DNA of 17,615 nucleotides from Aeromicrobium sp. (GCA_023254755.1 JALRKU010000359.1:1-17615), one strand, 5' to 3'; shown: positions 1-7,547, numbered from the stretch's first letter. A program made the numbers and translations. The notes: generated by a model not told the origin, from the letters alone.

Positions 1-1012
1 GCGAGCAGAACTTCGTGATGGCGGTCTGCACGATGCCGGGGAACGACATCGGCGGCTCGCCGCCGAGCAGGTCGGCCGCGATGGCGTGGGCGGCGACCAT
101 GCCCTGCTTGTTGGCGTGGGTGCCGAGCGGCACGTGGACCCGCGACCCCGTGGTGCGGTCGACGGTCTGCGAGCAGTCGCCGACCGCCCACACGTCGTCG
201 GTGCCGTCGACCCGCTGGTGGCCGTCGACGACGATCGAGCCCTTGACGCCCAGCGGAAGACCGGCCCGCTCGGCCAGGTCGGACCGCGCCCGCACCCCCA
301 GACCGAGGATCACCAGGTCGGCCGGCAGCACCTCGTCGCCGACCCGCACGCCCGTGACGCGTCCGTCGGTGCCCTCGAAGCCGGCGACGGCAGCCGACGT
401 GCGCAGCTCGATGCCGCGGGCGCGCATGGCGTCGGCCACGAGGTCGCCGAGGACGGGGTCGAGCAGCGGCATGGGCGAGTCGGCCTGCTCGACGACGGTC
501 GTGTCGAAGCCCTGCGCCACGCACGCCTCGGCCATCTCGAGGCCGATGTACCCGGAACCCACCACCACCACGTGCCGCGGCTGCTGCACCATGGCGTCGA
601 TGACCCGCTGCCCGTCGGCCAGGGACTGCACCCCGAGGATGCCGTCGAGCTGGATGCCGTCGAGCTCTGGCCGCAGCGGTTCGGCGCCCGTCGCGACGAC
701 CAGCCGGTCGTAGCCGATCGGCTCGCCGTCGGACACGACGACCTGGCGACGCTCGCGGTCGATGGCGACCGCCTCGACGCCCGTGCGCACGTCGACGCCG
801 TTGGCTCGGTGCTCCTCGGGCGTGCGGGCGACCAGGTCGTCGGCGGAGTCGACGTCGCCGGAGATCCAGTACGGGATGCCACAGGCGGAGTAGGAGGTGC
901 GATCGGTGCGCTCGAGCACGACGACCTCGTGCTCGCTCGGCAGCAGCCGCCGCAGGTTCGACGCGACGGTGCCTCCTGCGGCGTCGCCACCGATGATCAC
1001 GACTTGTGCCAT
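1..1012 (-). CDS. NAD(P)/FAD-dependent oxidoreductase, CoA-disulfide reductase / NADH oxidase type (3' end outside window)
   Basis: 337 residues are visible from the ATG at 1012; the C-terminal part lies beyond the left edge (family members are about 440-460 aa). The protein opens with a FAD-binding Rossmann motif (VVIIGGDAAGG, residues 4-14), has the single redox-active cysteine of the group III pyridine-nucleotide disulfide oxidoreductases in YSACGIPYWISG (Cys44), a second NAD(P)H-binding Rossmann motif VVVGSGYIGLEMAE (149-162) and the FAD-contacting WAVGDC (275-280). The last visible residues (TAITKF) match the start of the dimerisation domain. Family knowledge suggests NAD(P)H-dependent reduction of CoA disulfide, persulfide or oxygen in the cytoplasm; the substrate cannot be told. 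Asp10 stands where many relatives have Val in GGVAAG. It lies 12 nt after the preceding gene, whose TAG stop merges into the ribosome binding site GGAGAGGG, so it is probably last or late in the operon. Confidence 0.88.
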   Translation of the reverse strand, partial: MAQVVIIGGDAAGGTVASNLRRLLPSEHEVVVLERTDRTSYSACGIPYWISGDVDSADDLVARTPEEHRANGVDVRTGVEAVAIDRERRQVVVSDGEPIGYDRLVVATGAEPLRPELDGIQLDGILGVQSLADGQRVIDAMVQQPRHVVVVGSGYIGLEMAEACVAQGFDTTVVEQADSPMPLLDPVLGDLVADAMRARGIELRTSAAVAGFEGTDGRVTGVRVGDEVLPADLVILGLGVRARSDLAERAGLPLGVKGSIVVDGHQRVDGTDDVWAVGDCSQTVDRTTGSRVHVPLGTHANKQGMVAAHAIAADLLGGEPPMSFPGIVQTAITKFCS

Positions 1013-1024
1013 GACGTCCCTCTC

Positions 1025-1969
1025 CTACGATTCCTCGACGACGCCCTCGAGCACCTGCTGGAACGCAGGACCCACGTGGATCGACATCGTGTCGCCCTCG
1101 AGGTGCGTGAGCTGCTCGAACACGCCGTCGTGCCACCAGTACGCGTGCGGGCTCAACGGCCCGACGCCGTCGCCGAACCCGTTGATGGCGACGCTCACGA
1201 GGCCGCTGAGCGACTCAACGACCGACGCGTCGCGGATGACGTGCAGCAGGACCTGGTGGCGGAACGGCATCGCCACGACGACCCCGTGGGGCGCCGGTCC
1301 GAGCTCGAAGTGCTCGAGCAGGTCGGGCAGCACGAGCACCGACGAGGCCGCGAACATCGAGTCGCCCGACACCACGTCGATCGTGGCGGCGTCGGTCCGG
1401 AACCGCTGGATCGCCAGGTCCGCGAGCCCGGCACGCAGGTGGTCGAGCGCCAGTGGGCGCAGCCGCCCGCGGCCACCGAGTCGGTCGACGGTCGCGTCGT
1501 CGAGCAGGATGACGGTCTCGGGCAGGTCGAGGTTGAACAGCTCGACGACGTCGTCGCTGAAGTCGACCGCGTGGCCCGGCACCCGCTCCGGGGGCAGCCC
1601 GGCCCGCTCGTGCAGGCGCGGGAAGACGCGCTCGCGCAGCTCGTCGTCGCTCATCGACTCGATGACGTCAACCGCGTCGAGCCCCTCGAGCACCTTGCGG
1701 ACGTGCTCGCGCACCAGCTCCGGCCAGGCCGACGGGCCCCGCTCATCGCCGTGGCAGGCCGCCGCCAGGTTGTAGAGGCCGAACTCGCGACCCGCGTCGT
1801 CGACGAGGTGGTCGGCGAAGACCAGCATCTCCAGGCCGCGCTCGGCGAACGCCGCCGCCGCCTCTGAGCGGAGGGCCGCGGCGGCGGGGGCGGTAAGGAA
1901 GGGGAAGGTCTCGTCGGGCTCGCCGTCGAACGCGTCGTCGGACGCGGGACGACGTCGGAACAGGCCCAT
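1025..1969 (-). CDS. Conserved hypothetical protein, 314 aa
   Basis: I do not recognise this gene with confidence. The chosen ATG at 1969 has a good ribosome binding site (GAGGA, 6 nt upstream); an upstream extension of the frame would run into the RNA methyltransferase gene. The product is acidic and soluble, with no signal peptide or membrane segment. It begins with a short basic patch (MGLFRRR), then an acidic stretch, an alpha/beta body, and near residues 225-250 a segment VLVLPDLLEHFELGPAPHGV followed by VVVAMPFRHQVLLHVI. That pattern is loosely like DUF1444/YtpQ-type proteins, but the resemblance is weak and unverified. It is fourth in the sortase-pyrE-methyltransferase run, 28 nt after the methyltransferase stop and 12 nt before the flavoprotein gene, so it is probably co-transcribed. 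The codon bias is that of its neighbours, supporting a real gene. Confidence 0.8.
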   Translation of the reverse strand: MGLFRRRPASDDAFDGEPDETFPFLTAPAAAALRSEAAAAFAERGLEMLVFADHLVDDAGREFGLYNLAAACHGDERGPSAWPELVREHVRKVLEGLDAVDVIESMSDDELRERVFPRLHERAGLPPERVPGHAVDFSDDVVELFNLDLPETVILLDDATVDRLGGRGRLRPLALDHLRAGLADLAIQRFRTDAATIDVVSGDSMFAASSVLVLPDLLEHFELGPAPHGVVVAMPFRHQVLLHVIRDASVVESLSGLVSVAINGFGDGVGPLSPHAYWWHDGVFEQLTHLEGDTMSIHVGPAFQQVLEGVVEES

Positions 1970-1997
1970 GCTCGATCCTCGCACGCGACCGACCCCG

Positions 1998-2603
1998 TCA
2001 CCCGTCCGCGTGCTGACGGATCCAGGTGTGCATCGCGACGGCGGCCGCCGCACCGGCGTTGATGGACCGGGTCGAGCCGAACTGGGCGATGGCGAGCGTT
2101 CGGGAGCACGCGGAGCGGGCCGCCTCGGTCAGCCCCGGACCCTCCTGCCCGAACACCAGGACGCAGCGCTCCGGCAGCTGCGCGGTCTCGAGCGGCACCG
2201 CGCCGGGGAGGTTGTCGACGCCGATCACCTCGACGCCCTCCTCGGCGGCCCAGGCGGCGAGGGCTCCGACGTCGGCGTGGTGCCTGACGTGCTGGTAGCG
2301 GTCGGTGACCATCGCGCCCCGGCGGTTCCAGCGCCGCTTGCCGACCACGTGCACCTCCGCCGCGAGGAACGCGTTGGCCGTGCGCACGATCGAGCCGATG
2401 TTGAAGTCGTGCTGCCAGTTCTCGATCGCGACGTGGAACGGGTGACGCCGGGCGTCGAGGTCGGCGACGATCGCCTCGACCGTCCAGTACCGGTAGCGGT
2501 CGGCGACGTTGCGGGCGTCACCGTCGCGCAGCAGCTCGGGGTCGTACCGAGGGTCGTCGGGCCAGGCGCCCTGCCACGGACCGACGCCGACGGGCTCGGT
2601 CAC
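1998..2603 (-). CDS. SpoU/TrmH-family RNA 2'-O-methyltransferase
   Basis: A 201-aa SPOUT-class methyltransferase expected to methylate a ribose 2'-OH in tRNA or rRNA using S-adenosylmethionine. All three family motifs are present: motif 1 NIGSIVRTANAF (residues 68-79, with the catalytic-type Arg74), motif 2 VLVFGQEGPGL (148-158) and motif 3 RSINAGAAAAVAMH (179-192), the last two building the trefoil knot that binds the cofactor. The N-terminus is a short extension rather than a full substrate-binding domain, so this is a compact TrmH-like protein; the target nucleotide cannot be inferred. The start is the GTG at 2603, overlapping the pyrE stop as GTGA, which implies translational coupling since no separate ribosome binding site is evident. 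A pyrE-spoU neighbourhood is a common actinobacterial arrangement as I recall it. Confidence 0.92.
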   Translation of the reverse strand: MTEPVGVGPWQGAWPDDPRYDPELLRDGDARNVADRYRYWTVEAIVADLDARRHPFHVAIENWQHDFNIGSIVRTANAFLAAEVHVVGKRRWNRRGAMVTDRYQHVRHHADVGALAAWAAEEGVEVIGVDNLPGAVPLETAQLPERCVLVFGQEGPGLTEAARSACSRTLAIAQFGSTRSINAGAAAAVAMHTWIRQHADG

Positions 2604-3250
2604 GCCGAGGTGACGCCGTACTCGGCCCGGTAGGCGCGGATCGCCTCGAGGTGCTCGCCGTGTCGGCCGGTCTGCTCGATGAACTCGACGACGTCGTCGA
2701 GGCGGATGATCGCGGTGACCGTGACGTCGAGGGCGCGCTCGACCTGCTCGATCGCCGACAGCTCGCCGGTGCCACGTTCCTGGCGGTCGACCGCGACGAC
2801 GATGCCACCGATCGTGGCGCCTTCGGCGCGCACGACCTCGTCGACCTCGCGGATCGCGGTGCCGGCGGTGATGACGTCGTCGACGACGAGAGCACGGCCC
2901 TTCAGCGGCGACCCGACGATGACACCGCCCTCGCCGTGCGCCTTGGCCTCCTTGCGGTTGAAGCACCACGGGACGTCGCGGCCGTACCGGTCGGCGAGCG
3001 CCACCGCGGTGGCCGACGCGATCGGGATGCCCTTGTAGGCCGGCCCGAGCAGCACGTCGAACTCGAGACCCGCGTCGACGATCGCGGCCGCGTAGAACCG
3101 GCCCAGCGCCGCGAGTCGCTCGCCGGTGTTGAACAGCCCCGCGTTGAAGAAGTACGGCGACGTGCGACCGGACTTGAGGGTGAACTCCCCGAACCTCAGC
3201 ACCTCGAGGTCGAGGGCGAGCTCGATGAACTCGCGGCGGTGGTCCAGCAC
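2600..3250 (-). CDS. pyrE: Orotate phosphoribosyltransferase
   Basis: Converts orotate and PRPP to orotidine 5'-monophosphate plus pyrophosphate, the fifth step of de novo UMP synthesis, in the cytoplasm. The 216-aa product matches the usual family length (about 210). Visible signatures are the N-terminal FGEFTLKSGRTSPYFF (residues 20-35), the GPAYKGIPIA segment (69-78), the flexible catalytic loop FNRKEAKAHGEGG (97-109) and the PRPP-binding motif VVDDVITAGTAIRE (122-135). The GTG at 3250 is chosen because it gives the standard N-terminus and sits 8 nt after the sortase stop; there is no strong ribosome binding site, so it probably relies on readthrough from the upstream gene. It overlaps the downstream methyltransferase by 4 nt. 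Confidence 0.96.
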   Translation of the reverse strand: MLDHRREFIELALDLEVLRFGEFTLKSGRTSPYFFNAGLFNTGERLAALGRFYAAAIVDAGLEFDVLLGPAYKGIPIASATAVALADRYGRDVPWCFNRKEAKAHGEGGVIVGSPLKGRALVVDDVITAGTAIREVDEVVRAEGATIGGIVVAVDRQERGTGELSAIEQVERALDVTVTAIIRLDDVVEFIEQTGRHGEHLEAIRAYRAEYGVTSA

Positions 3251-3258
3251 GTCAGCCG

Positions 3259-3999
3259 TCAGCCGTCCTTCTGGGCGTCGGTCGTCTTGTCGGTGTCCTT
3301 CTCGGCCCGGTCGGGTGGCGGCGCGGTGGTGCTCTTGTCGATCTCCTCGACCAGGTGACCGGTCACCACGCTGCGGTTCTGCGTGTGGAACAGCTCGGAG
3401 CAGGTGACCAGCGTGATCATCCGGTGCTTCGGCGGCGTGCCGTCCCAGTCCGGTTCGGGCACCTTCCACAGCGGCCAGGGCGTGGTGAACGGCACGGTGA
3501 TGTCGGTGCCGTCCTGCTCGAGCTCGTAGGTGTAGACGTGCGTGCGGGTCTCGACCTCGACGAGGTCGCCCTTCTTGAGCTTGGGGAAGTCACGGAACGG
3601 CTCGCCGTGCGTGACGCGGTGGGCGGCGATCGCGAAGTTGCCGAACTCGCCCGGCTTCTCGCGCTTCGGGTCCCAGCCGATGCCCTTGGCGAGCGAGGCG
3701 TCGTCCATGCCCTTGACGATCGGGACCTCGTAGTCCTTGCCGAACCTGTCGACGCGCAGCAGGCCGATGGCGTCGCCCTCGATGCCGTTCTCCCACTGCG
3801 CGACCGTCTCCTTCTTGATCTGCGCGGCGGCGTGCTTGGACACGATGTTGGTGCCGAAGTACTGCCACAGGAACCAGCCGAGCAGCCCGAGGCCGGCCGC
3901 GATCAGGAGCAGTCCGACGGCGGTGGCGATGCGGCGTCCCGTGCTGCGACGCGGGCGAGGCGGGGGCGGCGCGACGGGAGGCTCGGCCGTGATGGTCAT
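3259..3999 (-). CDS. Class E sortase
   Basis: A membrane-anchored transpeptidase of the actinobacterial class E sortases, which in characterised cases attach LAxTG-bearing proteins to the cell wall. The 246-aa product has a Pro-rich basic cytoplasmic N-terminus (APPPPRPRR), one membrane segment (about residues 24-46), then the extracellular sortase beta barrel. The catalytic triad is visible: His127 in AIAAHRVTHG, Cys200 in TLVTC and Arg209 in FHTQNR. After the barrel comes a charged low-complexity tail of about 25 residues (KSTTAPPPDRAEKDTDKTTD). The ATG at 3999 is taken as the start; a GTG at 4005 in frame is possible. A GAGGAGGG lies 20 nt upstream of the ATG, and a -10-like CACAAT ends 7 nt before it, so leadered and leaderless initiation are both conceivable. 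No LAxTG or LPxTG protein is encoded in the window. Confidence 0.92.
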   Translation of the reverse strand: MTITAEPPVAPPPPRPRRSTGRRIATAVGLLLIAAGLGLLGWFLWQYFGTNIVSKHAAAQIKKETVAQWENGIEGDAIGLLRVDRFGKDYEVPIVKGMDDASLAKGIGWDPKREKPGEFGNFAIAAHRVTHGEPFRDFPKLKKGDLVEVETRTHVYTYELEQDGTDITVPFTTPWPLWKVPEPDWDGTPPKHRMITLVTCSELFHTQNRSVVTGHLVEEIDKSTTAPPPDRAEKDTDKTTDAQKDG

Positions 4000-4128
4000 G
4001 TGCACGATTGTGACACCACCCTCCTCGCGGCGCACCGGAGTCGGGTCGACCGGGCCCGTGCACGGATTTTCCGGGAAGTTTGGCCGGTTCCGCCCACGGG
4101 CCACCGCCGGTTCGGTAGTGTTCTGTCC

Positions 4129-4168
4129 GTCGCCCCGCCGTTTCACCCCCCGAGAACGGCGGGGCGAC
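4129..4168. repeat. 14-bp perfect inverted repeat (hairpin)
   Basis: Arms GTCGCCCCGCCGTT (4129-4142) and AACGGCGGGGCGAC (4155-4168) are perfectly complementary around a 12-nt loop. The element lies in the divergent intergenic region between the sortase and aminotransferase genes, where a terminator is not required. It could be an operator, an RNA hairpin or part of a dispersed repeat. The right arm overlaps the first copy of the 27-bp direct repeat. Confidence 0.8.
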
Positions 4169-4244
4169 TCACGTCCACGCCCGCCGACGCGCCGGTCGAG
4201 CCGCGCGCCGTCCAGCACCGAGAACGGCGGGGCGAGTCACGTCC
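4150..4244. repeat. 27-bp direct repeat, two copies, one mismatch
   Basis: Copies at 4150-4176 and 4218-4244 begin CCGAGAACGGCGGGGCGA and end TCACGTCC, differing only by C/G at position 19. Start-to-start distance is 68 bp. The second copy can also pair with the left arm at 4129-4142 (13 bp), giving alternative hairpins. Related shorter cores occur at 8368-8378 and 8410-8420. Confidence 0.85.
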
Positions 4245-4282
4245 CGCCGGACGGATCGGGGATCCGGCCCGACGGATCCGCG

Positions 4283-4288
4283 TATCGT
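4283..4288 (+). promoter_or_regulatory. Candidate -10 box, leaderless promoter of the aminotransferase gene
   Basis: TATCGT fits the actinobacterial TAnnnT -10 consensus and ends 7 nt before the GTG start at 4296, placing the expected transcription start at or next to the start codon. No ribosome binding site precedes the GTG. No convincing -35 box is seen. Confidence 0.55.
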
Positions 4289-4295
4289 CGGCGGC

Positions 4296-5450
4296 GTGAC
4301 GAGGGGACCTGCGGCCCGGCTCGAGGGGCTGGGCACGACGATCTTCGCCGAGATGAGCCGGCGGGCGGTCGAGACCGGGTCGGTGAACCTGGGTCAGGGC
4401 TTTCCCGAGGTCGACGGTCCGGAACGGATCCGCGAGCTGGCGGTCGAGGCGATCAGGTCCGGTCGCAACCAGTACCCGCCCGGCGGCGGGGTGCCCGAGC
4501 TGCGGCGTGCCGTGGCGGACCACCAGCGTCGCCTCTACGGCCTCGAGGTCGACCCGGTCGCCGGTGTCACGGTGACGACCGGCGCGACGGAGGCGGTCGC
4601 CTCGACGCTGCTCGGACTGGTCGACCCGGGCGACGAGGTCGTCGTGCTCGAGCCCTACTACGACTCGTACGTCGCGATGCTGCAGATGGCCGGCGCCGTG
4701 CGTCGACCGGTGACCCTGCGCGCACCGGACTTCCGGCTTCCGATCGACGAGCTGTGGGCGGCGGTCACCGACCGGACGACGACGATCCTGCTGAACTCGC
4801 CGCACAACCCGACGGGCACCGTGCTGACGCGCGACGAGCTGCAGGTCGTCGCCGAGCTCGCGGTCGAGCACGACCTGCTGGTCATCAGCGACGAGGTCTA
4901 CGAGCACCTGACGTTCGACGTGCCGCACGTGCCGATCGCGACGCTGCCCGGCATGGCCGAGCGCACCGTGACGATCTCGTCGGGCGGCAAGTCGTTCTCG
5001 CTGACGGGGTGGAAGGTCGGCTGGGCCAGCGGTCCCGCCGAGCTCGTCGCCGCCGTCACGGGCGTCAAGCAGTTCCTCACCTATCAGGGCGGCGCCCCGT
5101 TCCAGCCCGCCATCGCGACGGCGCTCGACGAGGCCGAGTCGATCACCGGCCCGCTCCGCGAGGAGCTGCGAGCTCGGCGCGACCAGCTGTGCGACGGTCT
5201 CGCGGCGATCGGGCTCGACGTGTTCCGCCCCGACGGCACCTACTTCGCCACCACCGACGTGCGCCCGCTCGGCTTCGACGACGGGCTCGACTTCTGCCTC
5301 GCGCTGCCCGAGCGCTGCGGTGTCGTCGCCATCCCCCACCAGGTGTTCCACGACGACCTCGAGGCCGGACGACCTCTCGTCCGCTGGGCGTTCTGCAAGA
5401 CCGAGGCCGTCCTCGCCCAGGCCCTCGAGCGGCTGGCGACCCTGGCCTGA
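4296..5450 (+). CDS. Pyridoxal-phosphate-dependent aminotransferase, class I/II (DapC / kynurenine aminotransferase-like)
   Basis: A 384-aa fold-type I aminotransferase. The Schiff-base lysine is Lys232 in SSGGKSFSLTGWKVGW (228-243); NSPHNPTG (167-174) and SDEVYEHL (198-205) bind the cofactor, and Arg363 in VRWAFCK would hold the substrate carboxylate. The N-terminal NLGQGFPEVDGP and NQYPPGGGVPELR are typical of the branch that contains kynurenine and methionine aminotransferases and the mycobacterial protein annotated as DapC (N-succinyldiaminopimelate aminotransferase). Substrate assignment from sequence alone is unsafe; a lysine-biosynthesis role is possible, but no other dap gene is present here. 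The start is GTG 4296, supported by the -10 box 7 nt upstream and by alignment to the family N-terminus. It stands alone on the plus strand, with 112 nt to the desaturase. Confidence 0.93.
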   Translation: MTRGPAARLEGLGTTIFAEMSRRAVETGSVNLGQGFPEVDGPERIRELAVEAIRSGRNQYPPGGGVPELRRAVADHQRRLYGLEVDPVAGVTVTTGATEAVASTLLGLVDPGDEVVVLEPYYDSYVAMLQMAGAVRRPVTLRAPDFRLPIDELWAAVTDRTTTILLNSPHNPTGTVLTRDELQVVAELAVEHDLLVISDEVYEHLTFDVPHVPIATLPGMAERTVTISSGGKSFSLTGWKVGWASGPAELVAAVTGVKQFLTYQGGAPFQPAIATALDEAESITGPLREELRARRDQLCDGLAAIGLDVFRPDGTYFATTDVRPLGFDDGLDFCLALPERCGVVAIPHQVFHDDLEAGRPLVRWAFCKTEAVLAQALERLATLA

Positions 5451-5562
5451 CGCTGCCTGACCGACCGGCGCCGGTGCGCGCCGCGGACGACGGTCTGCGA
5501 TGCTGGACGAGACGGCGTCGCCCGTGCCTGCTCCGCAGGTGGCTCGGCGCAGAGGAGTCACC

Positions 5563-6663
5563 ATGACGGAGACCCGCACCGACGCCCGCTCGAACCGCGA
5601 CGACCGATACGTCAGCAGGTTCTCCGACCTGATGGCGACCGTGCGCGACGCCGGTCTGCTGGACCGCCGACACGGCTACTACTGGTGGCAGATCGGGGCG
5701 CACGTCACAGCCTTCGTGGGCGTCTGGGTCGCCTTCTTCTGGCTCGGCAACTCCTGGTTCCAGCTGGTTCTCGCGGCGGCCCTCGGCGTGGTCGTCACGC
5801 AGTTCGGCTTCCTCGGGCACGACGCGGCCCATCGCCAGGTGTTCACGTCGGCGGCGTGGAACGCCTGGACGGCCCGGATCCTGGCCGGCGGCTTCGCCGG
5901 CCTGAGCTTCGCGTGGTGGCGGGCCAAGCACAACATGCACCACCGGGGACCGAACCTGGAGGGCTACGACCCCGACATCGGTCCCGGCGCGATCGCCTTC
6001 ACCCCCGGCATCGTGGCGCAGCGACAGGCCGGGTTCGCGGGCTGGTTCGTGCGGCGCCAGGGCTGGCTGTTCTTCCCGCTGCTCACGCTCGAGGGGCTCA
6101 ACCTGCACGCCGAGAGCATCCGCGCCGCCCGCGACCGGACCTCGCTCCAGCCGTGGCGGCGCCTCGAGCTGACGCTCGTCGTCAGCCGGCTGACCGTCTA
6201 CGTCGTGGTCCTGCTGGCCTACCTGCCCCTGGGCAAGGCGCTCGCCTTCTTCGCCGTCCAGATGGCGGTGTTCGGGTTCTGCCTGGGCGCGTCGTTCGCG
6301 CCGGCGCACAAGGGCATGCCGATCATCCCGCCGGAGATGAAGCTGGACTTCCTGCGGCGCCAGGTCATGGTGTCGCGCAACGTGCGCGGCAACCCGGTCG
6401 TCGACTGGGCGATGGGCGGGCTGAACTACCAGATCGAGCACCACCTGTTCCCGAGCATGCCCCGGTGCAACCTGCGCAGGGCACGGCCCTACGTGCAGGA
6501 GCACTGCCAGCGGCAGGGCATCGACTACCTCGAGGTGGGCCTGTTCGAGTCGTACGGCATCGTCGTCGACTACCTCAACAACGTCGGCCTCCGCGCACGC
6601 GACCCGTTCGACTGTCCCCTCGCCGCGCAGCTGCGGGACGGCGGGACGCCGGTACCACGCTGA
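5563..6663 (+). CDS. Membrane fatty acid desaturase (acyl-lipid/acyl-CoA type)
   Basis: A 366-aa integral-membrane di-iron desaturase introducing a double bond into a fatty acyl chain. The three histidine boxes are complete: HDAAH (86-90), HNMHH (123-127) and QIEHH (290-294). The Q in the third box is typical of the front-end/linoleoyl-CoA-like group; no cytochrome b5 domain is fused. Hydrophobic pairs lie at about 48-82 and 203-245. The ATG at 5563 follows a good ribosome binding site (AGAGGAG, 5551-5557). Regioselectivity cannot be read from the sequence. The electron donor must come from elsewhere because no ferredoxin or reductase adjoins the gene. It is followed after 11 nt by a strong hairpin, so it is probably monocistronic. 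Confidence 0.94.
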   Translation: MTETRTDARSNRDDRYVSRFSDLMATVRDAGLLDRRHGYYWWQIGAHVTAFVGVWVAFFWLGNSWFQLVLAAALGVVVTQFGFLGHDAAHRQVFTSAAWNAWTARILAGGFAGLSFAWWRAKHNMHHRGPNLEGYDPDIGPGAIAFTPGIVAQRQAGFAGWFVRRQGWLFFPLLTLEGLNLHAESIRAARDRTSLQPWRRLELTLVVSRLTVYVVVLLAYLPLGKALAFFAVQMAVFGFCLGASFAPAHKGMPIIPPEMKLDFLRRQVMVSRNVRGNPVVDWAMGGLNYQIEHHLFPSMPRCNLRRARPYVQEHCQRQGIDYLEVGLFESYGIVVDYLNNVGLRARDPFDCPLAAQLRDGGTPVPR

Positions 6664-6674
6664 CCTCGGCCGTG

Positions 6675-6727
6675 GCAGGGACGGCGGGCGATCGACGCTG
6701 CGTGAGACGCCGGGCCCGCCGTCCTGC
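6675..6727 (+). terminator. Candidate intrinsic terminator after the desaturase gene
   Basis: Left arm GCAGGGACGGCGGGC (6675-6689) pairs with right arm GCCCGCCGTCCTGC (6714-6727) over 14 bp with one bulged G; the loop is 24 nt. It begins 12 nt after the desaturase stop. No T-tract follows, as is frequent for terminators in high-GC actinobacteria. Confidence 0.55.
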
Positions 6728-6866
6728 GACGGGTCCCGGGGCCGCGGATCCCCGGTGCGCCGTCGAGCACTGCTTGCCGCCTGAGTACCCCGCGGCGCTC
6801 GTCTCACACGTCCGATGACGGGTTGCTCGACCGCGCAACGGGTACGAGCCGTCCGAGGAGGAACTG

Positions 6867-7547
6867 ATGGACGTCACCAGACTGCTCGCCGAGATGGCGC
6901 TCGAGCTCGAGCACGAGCGCGAGCCGGCGACGATGCTCAAGCGGGTCAGCGAGTACGCCCGGCACGTGCTCGAGGCCGACGACACCGGCATCATGCGGGT
7001 CCACACCCGCCAACGGATCGAGACACCGGCGGCCACCAGCGAGCGCGTCGACGAAGCGCACCAGCTCCAGGTCCGGTTCGACGAGGGGCCCTGCCTGGAC
7101 GCCATCACCGGGAAGGCGACCTATCGGACCGACGACACCGCGTCCGACCTGCGCTGGCCCCGGTGGGGTCCCGCGGCCGCCGAGCTCGGCATCCGCAGCG
7201 TCGTCGGCGTGCGCCTGGCCACGCGCTCCCGCGGCTACGGATCGCTGAACGTCTACGCCGACCGTCCCAGCGCCTTCGACGACGGCGACGCCGAGATCGC
7301 CGAGCTGCTCGCCGCCCACGCCACGGCCGCGTTCGCCGCGGCCGAGCAGTCGGCGGGTCTGCGCACCGCCCTCGAGAGCCGCACCACGATCGGTCAGGCC
7401 CAGGGCATCTTGATGCAGAAGTTCGACATCACCTCCGATGCCGCCTTCGCCTTCCTCCGCCGCATCTCCCAGGACGAGAACCGCCGCCTGGCCGACGTCG
7501 CGGAGGCGATCGTCGTGCAGCGCGACGCCAACGCCCGCCCGCACTGA
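6867..7547 (+). CDS. GAF-ANTAR domain transcription antitermination regulator
   Basis: A 226-aa cytoplasmic sensor-regulator. Residues about 15-160 form a GAF domain (core FDEGPCLDAI, 71-80, and GIRSVVGVRLATRSRGYGSL, 108-127), which may bind a small ligand or sense redox state. Residues about 167-217 form an ANTAR RNA-binding domain (ALESRTTIGQAQGILMQKF, then RRISQDENRRLADVAEAIV). ANTAR proteins bind nascent mRNA hairpins and prevent termination; in actinobacteria, GAF-ANTAR proteins are numerous and mostly of unknown target. A strong ribosome binding site (GAGGAGG) precedes the ATG at 6867. No dual hexaloop target was found in its own leader. It is preceded by 203 nt that contain the desaturase terminator candidate and no gene. 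Confidence 0.93.
   Translation: MDVTRLLAEMALELEHEREPATMLKRVSEYARHVLEADDTGIMRVHTRQRIETPAATSERVDEAHQLQVRFDEGPCLDAITGKATYRTDDTASDLRWPRWGPAAAELGIRSVVGVRLATRSRGYGSLNVYADRPSAFDDGDAEIAELLAAHATAAFAAAEQSAGLRTALESRTTIGQAQGILMQKFDITSDAAFAFLRRISQDENRRLADVAEAIVVQRDANARPH

Noticed and set aside
86..1867. 593-residue open frame on the plus strand across the flavoprotein and hypothetical genes
   Set aside because: It is the shadow of two well-supported minus-strand genes in high-GC DNA; its translation is His/Asp/Arg/Val-rich with no motif, and it crosses the intergenic gap without regard to either gene.
5464..5475. 12-bp perfect palindrome ACCGGCGCCGGT after the aminotransferase
   Set aside because: No loop for an RNA hairpin of useful stability and such GC palindromes are frequent in this composition; could be an operator but nothing supports it.
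4143..5579. 478-residue minus-strand frame opposite the aminotransferase
   Set aside because: Antisense to a gene with complete catalytic motifs; no domain seen.
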